DNA from: UBA2965 sp036526135
GTDB taxonomy: Bacteria > Pseudomonadota > Gammaproteobacteria > Pseudomonadales > Azotimanducaceae
Reading direction: 5' to 3'
NCBI GenBank assembly: GCA_036526135.1
Contig: DATCZA010000023.1
Location: forward strand, 96,361-160,360
DNA: 64,000 bases
Part shown: positions 32,988 to 43,057 of the stretch, piece after piece
Layout: each line of letters starts with the position of its first letter
Numbering within the stretch: position 1 is the first letter of the stretch
The notes under the pieces: model-generated
Database searches by the model: none
What the model was told of the DNA's origin: nothing
What the model saw: only the letters and a program-made list of their open reading frames with translations
Made by a program: the position numbers and the translations under genes

Positions 32988-33961
32988 CGAACGGTGACCA
33001 CGACTTTTCCGATGGCCTGCCGCTCGCTCAGGCAGCGCAGCGCGGCCGCATACTCCTCCAGCGGGTAGGTACGGCCGATCATCGGCTTGATCTTGCCGTC
33101 CCGGTACAGGTCCAGGATCTCCTTGAAGTTGGCGTCGGCCTCGTCGCGGCACCTCGCGCTCCAGGCGCCGTAGAAGACCCCAACCACCTGACAGCTCTTG
33201 AGCAGAATGAGGTTGATGGGTACGCGGGGGATGTCACCGGCCGCGAAGCCGATGACCAGAATCCGCCCATACCAGTTCACGCAGCGCATGCACTGCTCGA
33301 ACAGATCGCCGCCGACGGGCTCGTAGATGACGTCCGCCCCCTTGCCGTCGGTGAGTGCTTTGACCTTCTCCTTGAGCTCCCCATCGCTGTAATCGATGAG
33401 CTCGTCGGCCCCGGCGCTCCTGGCCGCGGCGAGCTTCTCGGCAGAGCTGGCCGCGGCGATTACCCGTGCGCCCATGGCCTTGCCGAGCTCCACGGCCGCC
33501 AGCCCCACGCCGCCGCCCGCTCCCGTGACCAGCAGGGTCTCGCCCGGCTTGAGATCGGCCCGCTGCTTCAAAGCGTAGTAGGAGGTGCCGTAGGTCGTGC
33601 TGATGGCGGAGGCCTCGACGAAGCTCATCTCGTCCGGCATGGGCCGCATGGCCATCTCGGGCAGGGCGATCTGCTCGGCGAAGCCGCCGTGGCCGGTCCC
33701 TCCAAAGACCCGGTCGCCGACCTTGAAACGCGTGGCGCCGTCGCCGACCGCGGCAACGGTTCCCGCGATCTCGCCGCCCGGAGAGAAAGGGAACGGTGGG
33801 AGACTCTGGTACTTGCCGGCGATCATCAGCACGTCCGGGAAGTTCAGGGCGGAGGCATGAATGTCGACGAGGATCTGGCCGGGCCCAGGCTCCGGATTTG
33901 CCACCTCCTCCATCACCAGGTCTTCCGGTGGGCCGAATGCCTTGCACAGAACCGCTTTCAT
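32984..33961 (-). CDS. Zinc-free NADPH:quinone oxidoreductase-like MDR protein
   Basis: 325-residue medium-chain dehydrogenase/reductase. The GroES-like domain begins MKAVLCKAFGPPEDLVMEEV and holds GGEIAGTV and GDRVFGG; the Rossmann motif is TGAGGGVGLAAVELGKAMGA. Structural and catalytic zinc cysteines are absent, as in the quinone oxidoreductase branch. Substrate is unknown; family members reduce quinones or enoyl thioesters. It is translationally coupled to dsbB. Confidence 0.88.
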   Translation of the reverse strand: MKAVLCKAFGPPEDLVMEEVANPEPGPGQILVDIHASALNFPDVLMIAGKYQSLPPFPFSPGGEIAGTVAAVGDGATRFKVGDRVFGGTGHGGFAEQIALPEMAMRPMPDEMSFVEASAISTTYGTSYYALKQRADLKPGETLLVTGAGGGVGLAAVELGKAMGARVIAAASSAEKLAAARSAGADELIDYSDGELKEKVKALTDGKGADVIYEPVGGDLFEQCMRCVNWYGRILVIGFAAGDIPRVPINLILLKSCQVVGVFYGAWSARCRDEADANFKEILDLYRDGKIKPMIGRTYPLEEYAAALRCLSERQAIGKVVVTVR

Positions 33962-34033
33962 GGATGCTTCCTGAAAATCAAAGAACGCAAGAGTAACGGT
34001 CGGTTCGGCAGCGTCAACCTGGCAGTACCGGTT

Positions 34034-34675
34034 TCAGCGCTGCACCGTGCCCGGCGTTTGGGGTCCGGGGGGCGGGCCCTCGTCGCGCAACCACTGCCGT
34101 GCATGGGCCACCAGTTCCGGGAAGTACCCCAGGAAATCGGCCTCCAGCCCGGGCAGGTTTGCTTCGGTAGCGCTGAGCATGTCGGCGTTGAGGTGCTCGC
34201 GATCCAGGCGACGTGTCACCGAGCACAGAGCCCGGTGCATGGCTTCGAACCGGGCGTACCCCGCCAGCAGGTCTTCGTCGCGCATGTAGCTGAGGAAGCG
34301 GTGGCCGTGGTCGGGGAGCCAGCGCTCATGGGACGCGATGCGATCGTAGGTCCTTGCGGTGAAGGCTGCTATGGGCTCGTTGCTGAACTGCTCCCAGTGC
34401 TTGGCCAGGCAGTGGTCGGCGATGATGTCGACGAGCACGGGCGCCAGCCGGCGCAGGGGGCCCGCAAATCGATTGCAGCTCCCCTGGATGGCCGGGTGCC
34501 GGTTGCTGAAGGCGTCGATGCGCCGATGCAGCCGTACGCCGAGAGCCAGGCCCGGGGGCAGTTCGGGGCCAATGGGGCCCTTGACGAAGTCGCCCAGAAA
34601 GCCGCCGGCGACGAGGTCCGGTTCCTCGGGGTCGGTGGATTGCGCAGCGATCAGGCAGTGGGCGAGAAAGTTCAC
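34034..34675 (-). CDS. acpH: ACP phosphodiesterase
   Basis: 213-residue hydrolase that removes phosphopantetheine from acyl carrier protein. NFLAHCLIA at the start, GGFLGDFVKGP, the G(V)RLHRRIDAFSNRHP motif and IIADHCLAKHW carry the metal-binding His/Asp set of the HD-like AcpH family. The start overlaps the gshA stop by 4 bp. Pro-rich C-terminal tail (GPPPGPQTPG). Confidence 0.87.
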   Translation of the reverse strand: MNFLAHCLIAAQSTDPEEPDLVAGGFLGDFVKGPIGPELPPGLALGVRLHRRIDAFSNRHPAIQGSCNRFAGPLRRLAPVLVDIIADHCLAKHWEQFSNEPIAAFTARTYDRIASHERWLPDHGHRFLSYMRDEDLLAGYARFEAMHRALCSVTRRLDREHLNADMLSATEANLPGLEADFLGYFPELVAHARQWLRDEGPPPGPQTPGTVQR

Positions 34676-36243
34676 TCGAGAGCCAGGTAGTCCTTGAGGA
34701 AGACGTCGAAATCCACGCTGTCGGCGGCCTCGATCTCCTGCTGCCGCGCCAGGGACTGTTGCGAGGTGGCCTGGTGCTCGGCCAGCTGCTCACCTCGCAT
34801 CGGGTGCTCGTCGAAGTAACCCTTGTGGGCAATGGACTGGTTCATGGCGAAGCGGAAAAACGGTATGCCCTGGGTCTGCATGACGGCCAGCACCCGCGCC
34901 GACGGCGTCAGCGCCGGCTGCCGGTTCTTGCTGGACTGCTCGCTGAGCGCGTGGCGGTACAGGTCGCTCCCGGTGGCCTCGTCCAGAAGCTCGGCGAGCG
35001 GACGGCAGGCGTGCAGGACGTCTTCCGCCCATGCCTTTCGTGTGATGGTGCCGCGCAGCTGCTCCAATTGAAGGTCCGGCTCGCGGCCCCGCTCGACCAC
35101 GGCGAGCTGGTTTTTCCCCATCAACTCCGATTCCCGCTCGCTGTCCTCAGGGCTGTCCGCCAGCAGGCAGTAAAGCAGAAACGCGTCGATGAAGCGGATC
35201 TCGACGGTGTCTATGCCCATGTGGAGAAACGGGTTCAGGTCCAGGCATCTGACCTCGACGTACTCGACCCCGCGGGATCTCAGGGCGTTCAGGGGCCTTT
35301 CGCCGCTCACGATGCGGCGTTTCGGCCGGATGGTTCCGTAGAACTCGTTCTCGATCTGCAGCAGCGAGGCGTTCAGCTGTCGGTACTCGCCGTCGACTTT
35401 GACGCCGATGGCCTCGTACGGGGGGTAAGGTCGGGTAAGCGCCGTGTGCATGGATGCCGCGTACTGCTCGAGACCGTTGTAGGAAATGTGGAGGCTGCGC
35501 TGAGCGTCGCTCTGGTAGCCCAGGCGCCCCATTCGCAGCGACGTGGCGTGTGGAAGGTAGAGCGAGCCTTCGTCGAAGGACGCCAGCTCATGGGGCTGAT
35601 TTTTCACGAACGATTTGCAGATCGCAGGCGACGACCCGAACAGGTAGATGAGCAGCCACGAAAAGCGCCGGAAATTGCGGATGAGGCCGAAATACGCTTC
35701 CGTTACGAATTCCTGCGTCGGCTCTTTCCCCCTGCTTTCCGCCAGCACCTTCCAGAACGTCTGCGGGACCGAAAAGTTGTAGTGGATGCCTGAGATGGTC
35801 TGCATCAGCCGCCCGTAGCGATTACCGAGCCCCAGCCGGTAAATCGTCTTGGCCCTGGCGATGTTCGAGCCCCCGTAGCGACCTACGGGAATCTCCTCGT
35901 CCGTGCCGAGCACACACGGCATGCTGGCGGACCAGAGCAGCTCGCCGTCCAGGTTCTGGTAGACGAACCGGTGAACGCCCTCCAGCTGGGCGAGCGTCGC
36001 CTCAGGAGACTGATGCACTTCGGTGATCAGCTCCAGCTGAGCCTCGCTGAAGTCCGTGGTGATGTTCGGATGGGTGAGCGCGGAGCCCAGGGCGGCCGGA
36101 TGCGGTCGGTCTGAGAGCGAGCCTTCCGGCGTAACCCGCAGGCTTTCCTTCTCGATGCCCCGCTGGATCTCTCGCAGGGAAGCCGGCTGGTCGCGCAATG
36201 CGTCCAGGAGCGCCGGGTCGATGGGTGCGGCTGCGTGGGCCAT
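34672..36243 (-). CDS. gshA: Glutamate-cysteine ligase, proteobacterial GshA type
   Basis: 523-residue first enzyme of glutathione synthesis, making gamma-glutamylcysteine. IQRGIEKESLRVTPEG, THPNITTDFSEAQLELIT and EVRCLDLNPF are the hallmarks of the gammaproteobacterial class I ligase, and the length is normal. It precedes acpH with a 4-bp overlap. A gamma-glutamyltransferase lies 13 kb away in this window, but gshB is not seen here. Confidence 0.96.
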   Translation of the reverse strand: MAHAAAPIDPALLDALRDQPASLREIQRGIEKESLRVTPEGSLSDRPHPAALGSALTHPNITTDFSEAQLELITEVHQSPEATLAQLEGVHRFVYQNLDGELLWSASMPCVLGTDEEIPVGRYGGSNIARAKTIYRLGLGNRYGRLMQTISGIHYNFSVPQTFWKVLAESRGKEPTQEFVTEAYFGLIRNFRRFSWLLIYLFGSSPAICKSFVKNQPHELASFDEGSLYLPHATSLRMGRLGYQSDAQRSLHISYNGLEQYAASMHTALTRPYPPYEAIGVKVDGEYRQLNASLLQIENEFYGTIRPKRRIVSGERPLNALRSRGVEYVEVRCLDLNPFLHMGIDTVEIRFIDAFLLYCLLADSPEDSERESELMGKNQLAVVERGREPDLQLEQLRGTITRKAWAEDVLHACRPLAELLDEATGSDLYRHALSEQSSKNRQPALTPSARVLAVMQTQGIPFFRFAMNQSIAHKGYFDEHPMRGEQLAEHQATSQQSLARQQEIEAADSVDFDVFLKDYLALE

Positions 36244-36282
36244 ATCCGCCTCTTAGCCCAACGGGGCGGCCTTCAGGCTACC

Positions 36283-37848
<1,566 letters not shown>

Positions 37849-37879
37849 GCTTTCAGCGTCTTCCCCTGACAATCGATCG

Positions 37880-37885
37880 ATTATG
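37880..37885 (-). promoter_or_regulatory. Likely extended -10 box for pckA
   Basis: Minus-strand TCTGGCATAATCG contains CATAAT with an upstream TG one base off the extended position. No good -35 is seen, so an activator may be needed. Confidence 0.38.
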
Positions 37886-37941
37886 CCAGAGCGGTGAGAT
37901 TTGGCCTATTCGGAATGAAAGGGATTGTAAGGGAAGCTCGC

Positions 37942-38838
37942 TCAGTGAAGCTGCGGGGCTTCCCTTTGCAGCAGCAGGTGAATGTCGATGGGGTCGTAGG
38001 CGTAGACGGTGCCGCAGATCTCGCAGGTCACCGTGACCTCGCCGTCGCTGTGCAGAATGTCCAGCAGCTCCGGGGCCGGCACCGCGTTCAGTGAGGCGGT
38101 GCTGCGATCGCGGCTGCAGGTGCAGCCGAAAGACAGCGGCCGTCCCGGTTGCAGCGTCAGCGGCCGGCTGGGAAACAAACGCCTCAACAGCGCTTGCGGG
38201 GGCAACGCGGCCAGGTCGGCGGAGGACTCGCCTGCGGCTTCCTGGATCTGTTTCCAATCCGATTCGTGCTGGTCGAGATCGATCTCCGTGGCGTCGTCGT
38301 CGGCGGGCAGCCGCTGCAGCAGCAGCCCGGTGACGGTGTGTCCCGCCCTGCCGAAGTAGAACCGTGTGGGCAGCTGCTCGCTGAAGGCAAAGTAGCCTTC
38401 CAGGTTGCCGGCCAGGCTTTCGTGATCCAGGGTGACCAGACCCTGATAGCTCACCGGACGGGGTGTGGCCGGATCCGAGTCCACGAGAGAGATGGCCAGC
38501 CGAGCGTCACCGAGGAGCTCACCCAGGGGCGCGTCTTCCGGAATGCCGGCCGATCGGTCCCATCGAGCGATCCCGCGCAGCACGCTTCGCGAGCGGCACT
38601 CTGCCAGCAGGGTTGTAACTGGTCCCCGCCCTCGGGACTGCAGGCTGATGGTCCCCTGGAACTTGACGGTGTCGGCGAGCATGGCGACCGCGCTCAGGGC
38701 TTCGGCCAGAACCGCCTGCAACCGGCCCGGATAGGACTGACGTGCGAACACCTCGGCCAGCACGGCGTCCAGACGCACCCAGTTGCCTCGAATCGGCGCG
38801 TTCTGAAAGCTGAAACGATGCAGGCGGTCCGCGGTCAT
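37942..38838 (-). CDS. hslO: Redox-activated chaperone Hsp33
   Basis: 298-residue holdase activated by oxidative unfolding. The C-terminal zinc switch has Cys239/Cys241 (CTC) and Cys272/Cys275 (CEICG), all present. The N-terminal domain starts DRLHRFSFQNAPIRGNWVRL, which fixes the start at ATG 38838 although the frame is open much further. The start overlaps the hslR stop by 4 bp; yrfG-hslR-hslO is the usual order. Confidence 0.96.
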   Translation of the reverse strand: MTADRLHRFSFQNAPIRGNWVRLDAVLAEVFARQSYPGRLQAVLAEALSAVAMLADTVKFQGTISLQSRGRGPVTTLLAECRSRSVLRGIARWDRSAGIPEDAPLGELLGDARLAISLVDSDPATPRPVSYQGLVTLDHESLAGNLEGYFAFSEQLPTRFYFGRAGHTVTGLLLQRLPADDDATEIDLDQHESDWKQIQEAAGESSADLAALPPQALLRRLFPSRPLTLQPGRPLSFGCTCSRDRSTASLNAVPAPELLDILHSDGEVTVTCEICGTVYAYDPIDIHLLLQREAPQLH

Positions 38839-39257
38839 GACGGCGCCGAATCTTCCTTGAGCTTCTTGAGCGCTCGACGATCGCGTTTGCCCGGCTTGGT
38901 GCTCGGCACCTTGAGCCCGAGCCGTTCCAGCTGGCGTTGCGCGCGCTGGGCTTCTCGCCCCTCGATGCTTGCCGGCGTTTCGTCGTAGAGGGTTGCGGCG
39001 ACGGATGCGCTGCCCCGCTGGTGGGCGATCGCCCGGATCACCACGGTCTCGGGCGCTCCCCCTCGCCTCACCGTGACCACGTCTCCGACGCTCACTTCCC
39101 TGCTGACCTTCGGCCGGACCGTCGCCCCGCTCTCGTCGCGGTTGAGGTGCAGATGAACCTTGCCGCCCTCGATGGCCGCCTTGGCCTGGGCGCGGGTTTT
39201 GAAGAACCGCGCCGCCCACAGCCATCTGTCCAGCCGAGCCGCTTGGCCCTCACTCAT
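38835..39257 (-). CDS. hslR: Hsp15, S4-domain ribosome rescue protein
   Basis: 140-residue RNA-binding heat-shock protein. The S4 domain is at residues about 7-70 (RLDRWLWAARFFKTRAQA, AIEGGKVHL) and the C-terminal tail is very basic (KPGKRDRRALKKLKE). Hsp15 binds free 50S subunits that still hold nascent chain-tRNA. It overlaps yrfG by 8 bp and hslO by 4 bp. Confidence 0.94.
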   Translation of the reverse strand: MSEGQAARLDRWLWAARFFKTRAQAKAAIEGGKVHLHLNRDESGATVRPKVSREVSVGDVVTVRRGGAPETVVIRAIAHQRGSASVAATLYDETPASIEGREAQRAQRQLERLGLKVPSTKPGKRDRRALKKLKEDSAPS

Positions 39258-39906
39258 CGGGCAGGATCTCGCGGAAGTCGGTAAAAGCCGGATAGCCCAG
39301 GCCTTCCCTGGGGGGTCGCCCGGAATCCGGCTGGGCCACGGTGAGCAGGTGCCCGATGCCGAACTCTCTGGCCGCCGTCAGCACGGCGTCGTTGTCGTCT
39401 ATGAGCAGCGTGCGTGCCGGTTCGTAGGGGTGCCTCGCCATCAGCTCGGCCCAGAAGGCGGGGCTCTCCTTCGGCTCGCCGTAGTCGTGGCACGACACGT
39501 CTGCGTCCAGCTTGCTCGTCACGTCGGAGTGGGCGTCCTTCACCTTCAGGCTTTCACGGTGGGCGTTGGTGACCAGCAGGGAGCGCTTTCCGCGAGCCCG
39601 CAGCCACACCAGGAACTCCTGCGCATAAGGGCGGTAGCGAATCAGGTCGGTAAGCTCGCGATGCAGGCCCACGATGTCCAGGCCCGTGAATTCCGCCCAG
39701 TGGTCCAGGCAGTAGAAGTCGAGCTGCCCGCGGGTGTCGAGCATGCGTGCGAACAGGAGCTCGCGGGCGGCCTCGACAGGAATGGACTTCGCCTCGCTGT
39801 AGCGCATCGGCACCAGCTGGTTCCACAGGGTGTTGTCGTAATTCAGGTCGAGCAAAGTGCCGTCCATGTCCAGCAGGACGGTGTCGACGGAGTCCCAGCA
39901 GATCAT
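39250..39906 (-). CDS. yrfG: GMP/IMP nucleotidase YrfG (HAD family)
   Basis: 218-residue HAD phosphatase. Motif I is LLDMDGTLLDLNYD, motif II VTNAH, the lysine lies in EPKESPAFW and motif III is LLIDDNDAVL. The WNQLVPMRYSEA segment is typical of YrfG. In E. coli it dephosphorylates purine nucleotides. First gene of the yrfG-hslR-hslO operon and divergent from nudE, the same as in E. coli. Confidence 0.9.
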   Translation of the reverse strand: MICWDSVDTVLLDMDGTLLDLNYDNTLWNQLVPMRYSEAKSIPVEAARELLFARMLDTRGQLDFYCLDHWAEFTGLDIVGLHRELTDLIRYRPYAQEFLVWLRARGKRSLLVTNAHRESLKVKDAHSDVTSKLDADVSCHDYGEPKESPAFWAELMARHPYEPARTLLIDDNDAVLTAAREFGIGHLLTVAQPDSGRPPREGLGYPAFTDFREILPDE

Positions 39907-39933
39907 TTGCCGTCACTGTCCGTTCGGGGCCCG

Positions 39934-39939
39934 TATAAT
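39934..39939 (+). promoter_or_regulatory. -10 box for nudE
   Basis: A consensus TATAAT sits 47 bp before the nudE start in the 80-bp divergent gap with yrfG. A matching -35 at 16-18 bp is weak. Confidence 0.5.
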
Positions 39940-39986
39940 AGCGGTTTCGCACTCGGACTTGGTGCCGAGCAGCAGGAGAGTTCGCC

Positions 39987-40544
39987 GTGCCCGTCCCGGA
40001 AATCAAAGCCGTTCGCACCGTCGCATCCACCCGGTTCTTCCGCATCGAGGAGATCGACCTGGAGTTTGCCACCGGTGAGCGGCGCACCTACGAACGCCTG
40101 CCGGGTGTGGGCACGCCGGCCGTCATCGTCGTTCCGGTGAACGAGCGTGGCGAGCTGTTGCTGATCCGGGAATATTGCGCCGGCTTTCACGAGATGCAGC
40201 TGACCATGGTGAAGGGCGCCGCCAACCGGGACGAGGCTCTGGAGGACGCGGCCAATCGCGAGCTCAAGGAGGAGATCGGCATGGGCGCCCGGCAGGTGCG
40301 GTTTCTCAAATGCCTCAGCGTGGCGCCGGGCCACATGGGATTCACCATCAACGTGATGCTGGCCACGGATCTCTATCCCGAGCAGTTGCCTGCCGACGAG
40401 CCGGAGCCGCCGGAGCTGGTTCCGTGGCCGCTGGCTCGGCTCGACGAGCTCATTGCCGGCGACGAGTTTCGCGAGGCCCGCGCCATAGCCGCTCTAAGCG
40501 TTGCGCGGCCTTGGCTTGATGGGCGACTGGACAACGAGGAGTAG
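39987..40544 (+). CDS. nudE: ADP compounds hydrolase NudE
   Basis: 185-residue Nudix hydrolase that splits NADH, ADP-ribose and Ap3A-type compounds. The Nudix box is complete (GAANRDEALEDAANRELKEE, with the catalytic REL-EE). The start is GTG 39987 after AGCAGGAGAG. It is followed 9 bp later by cysQ, the usual neighbour, so nucleotide-scavenging enzymes are co-expressed. Confidence 0.94.
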   Translation: MPVPEIKAVRTVASTRFFRIEEIDLEFATGERRTYERLPGVGTPAVIVVPVNERGELLLIREYCAGFHEMQLTMVKGAANRDEALEDAANRELKEEIGMGARQVRFLKCLSVAPGHMGFTINVMLATDLYPEQLPADEPEPPELVPWPLARLDELIAGDEFREARAIAALSVARPWLDGRLDNEE

Positions 40545-40553
40545 CCAGACGAG

Positions 40554-41375
<822 letters not shown>

Positions 41376-41474
41376 GCGGGCACCAGCGCCCAAGGCCGTA
41401 GACGGGCTCCAGAAGAGCGTCAGTCAGTCCAGCAGGTAGAGTGGTCGGGAGAGCTTGAAAGGTCGGGAGGTTGG

Positions 41475-41557
41475 CCTCACTAGCCGGGCTTATGTTCGTG
41501 TGTTCGCCCTGCCGAGGAGAATTACACTGTATTTACATACAGCACCGGCTAGTGAGG
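41475..41557. repeat. 13-bp perfect inverted repeat flanking the SOS box
   Basis: CCTCACTAGCCGG at 41475-41487 and its exact reverse complement CCGGCTAGTGAGG at 41545-41557, separated by 57 bp. The repeat could be the ends of a miniature element, a binding site pair or a long RNA stem. No target-site duplication is evident. Confidence 0.7.
41527..41542 (+). promoter_or_regulatory. LexA (SOS) box
   Basis: CTGTATTTACATACAG matches CTGT-N8-ACAG exactly with an AT-rich centre, the gammaproteobacterial LexA consensus. The preceding gene on the plus strand has already ended, so the plus-strand transcript it would control runs into the gap and the small ORF at 41901. Confidence 0.65.
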
Positions 41558-41853
41558 TGGACCAATATACCGAAATCATTCCGGAAAAAAAGCCTGCTGG
41601 CCGGCCTCATGGGCTAGTCGAAGGCAATAGCCTTTGAAATCAATCAGTTGAAGTTGTCGAATCCATATTATTTTCACTTTTCCCCGATTTTTCCCAGGAA
41701 CCCCGATTCCGCAAAGCAGCACCACGTTACATCTGCCGCACATCCTCTCACGTAAATTTAATTGCCAAATAGTTAGGAAGGGCATAAAACCTAGAGAAGA
41801 CGGGCGTTCCGCCGGCGCCACTCTCTTCAGCCAGCCGGACATCGCCCCGAGAC

Positions 41854-41875
41854 GCGGAGCAATTGGGGGCTCCGC
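41854..41875 (+). repeat. GC-rich hairpin before the small ORF
   Basis: GCGGAGC-AATTGGGG-GCTCCGC forms a perfect 7-bp stem with an 8-base loop, 25 bp before the ATG at 41901. In an mRNA it would lie just upstream of the ribosome site. Confidence 0.55.
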
Positions 41876-41900
41876 AGGCGTCCGTAGCTGGGAGAAGTTG

Positions 41901-42029
41901 ATGAGCGGACAGGACCAGGGGGGATTTCGGGCGAACGAGACCATTGCCCGGCTCGTCGCTTTCGTAGGCCCGTACATTCTCTGGGGCACGCTGGGCCTTG
42001 TGGTCTGGGGGATGCTGCTGACCGCGTGA
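41901..42029 (+). CDS. Possible 42-residue single-span membrane peptide
   Basis: ATG 41901 follows GGGAGAAG at a good ribosome-site distance. The peptide has a polar N terminus (MSGQDQGGFRANETIA) and one hydrophobic stretch (LVAFVGPYILWGTLGLVVWG) ending MLLTA. It is not a family I recognise. The LexA box lies 360 bp upstream, and SOS-induced membrane peptides such as TisB also have long structured leaders, so a damage-induced toxin-like peptide is possible. It could also be chance coding. Confidence 0.35.
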   Translation: MSGQDQGGFRANETIARLVAFVGPYILWGTLGLVVWGMLLTA

Positions 42030-42049
42030 TGAGGGCGGCCAGCGCCGGA

Positions 42050-42406
42050 TCAGCCCAGCGCGCCCGCATGCCAAAGGTAGTACACGTAGCCGATCTTGCA
42101 GGCGCCGTGCAGGATCTGGTCGGTCAGCAGGCTGATCCGACCGGCGCACTTGGTGTAGTCGATCACCGTGTGGAGCACGGTTTCGATCATCCCCAGCAGC
42201 AGATTTCCCGTGATCAGGAATACGGCGGCCCCGTGAGTGATCGTGTGTGAGGTCAGCCAGTAAGGCCAGGAGGGGAAGGAGGGGCCGTGCCGCTCCCGCA
42301 TCTTCTCCTTGAGGCGGTGGTTCTTGCCGGTCGCCATGGCTTCGGACTGCAGGACGAAATCGCAGATGGCGTGTCCTGCAACGAGAAGAAACAGTATCTC
42401 AGGCAT
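42050..42406 (-). CDS. DUF3307 family membrane protein
   Basis: 118-residue integral membrane protein. The start EILFLLVAGHAICDFVLQSEAMATGKN and HTITHGAAVFLITG are features of DUF3307, which has conserved His/Asp residues within membrane helices. Its function is unknown. It converges on the small ORF and stands alone. Confidence 0.85.
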   Translation of the reverse strand: MPEILFLLVAGHAICDFVLQSEAMATGKNHRLKEKMRERHGPSFPSWPYWLTSHTITHGAAVFLITGNLLLGMIETVLHTVIDYTKCAGRISLLTDQILHGACKIGYVYYLWHAGALG

Positions 42407-42603
42407 TGCTTGTCCAATCCGTGGACGACCGGGCCGCGGCCGGCAATCCGCATCGAAAGTATGGTAAGTTTCGCCCCCCTCGCGAAGCGCTCCAGCCCCC
42501 GGTCTGCCCGGGCGGCGACGGCGCTTCGGCGACGCAGGGGTCGCCCTCGTGGCAAGCGAGTATAGACCAAAGACGGGCAGCCAAAGCCCCAGGAGGAGAC
42601 GCG

Positions 42604-43032
42604 ATGATCGAGCTGGACGAGGAAATCAAGGGCCGGCTGGACCGGGCCATCGAGGAACACAAGACCGTCACGGTGGCCTACGTGGACGTGGACGGCAAGC
42701 CCCACATCTCCTTCTATGGAAGCACTCACGTTCACAGCAGCAACCAGCTGGCGATCTGGGTGCGCAACCCGCAGAACGATCTGATCAGAACGATTCCCGA
42801 CCGGCCCAACGTCGCCATCATCTACGGTGACATCGGCGGTCGCGTGTACTACACCTTCGAGGGTACCGCCTCGGTGACGGACGACGCTGAAGAGCAGGAG
42901 CGGGTGTATCAGGAGATGCACCCCGTGGAGCGGCAGTTCGACCCGGACCGGGGTGGCGTTGCCGTGGTCGTCGATCTCGACCGGGTCACCCTGCTGAGCG
43001 CGGCCGCCGGCAAACAGGTCATGGAGCGCTAA
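42604..43032 (+). CDS. Pyridoxamine 5'-phosphate oxidase-family (split-barrel flavin-binding) protein
   Basis: 142-residue split beta-barrel protein. TVTVAYVDVDGKPHISFYGSTHVHSSNQLAIWVRN is the FMN/F420-binding strand region and PNVAIIYGD and YYTFEGTASV follow the family pattern. It is too short for true PdxH and probably acts as a flavin-binding reductase or haem/flavin-linked enzyme of unknown substrate. The ATG at 42604 follows AGGAGACGCG. It converges on a P450. Confidence 0.82.
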   Translation: MIELDEEIKGRLDRAIEEHKTVTVAYVDVDGKPHISFYGSTHVHSSNQLAIWVRNPQNDLIRTIPDRPNVAIIYGDIGGRVYYTFEGTASVTDDAEEQERVYQEMHPVERQFDPDRGGVAVVVDLDRVTLLSAAAGKQVMER

Positions 43033-43057
43033 AGGGGGGGACGCTCTCCGCCGCCGA

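Larger units (their letters stand above)
41376..41900. other. 525-bp gene-free gap with SOS box and hairpins
   Basis: No recognisable gene lies here on either strand. The middle part (about 41500-41790) is clearly richer in A and T than the rest of the window. The gap contains a 13-bp inverted repeat with a LexA box in its loop, a small AAGGC-AATA-GCCTT hairpin near 41621-41634, and a stronger stem at 41854-41875. A 21-codon GTG ORF (41553-41618) starts 10 bp after the LexA box but shows no homology I can recognise. Confidence 0.6.

Noticed and set aside
41475..41557. Insertion sequence remnant
   Set aside because: Inverted repeat arms are 13 bp but there is no transposase fragment and no flanking target duplication, so I record it as a repeat only.
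41455..41637. 60-codon plus-strand frame crossing the SOS box and inverted repeat
   Set aside because: No ribosome site, no domain, and it runs through the LexA box, so it is not a likely gene.
41576..41989. 137-codon minus-strand frame in the cysQ-DUF3307 gap
   Set aside because: It lacks a ribosome site and any recognisable motif; codon use resembles the shadow frames elsewhere.
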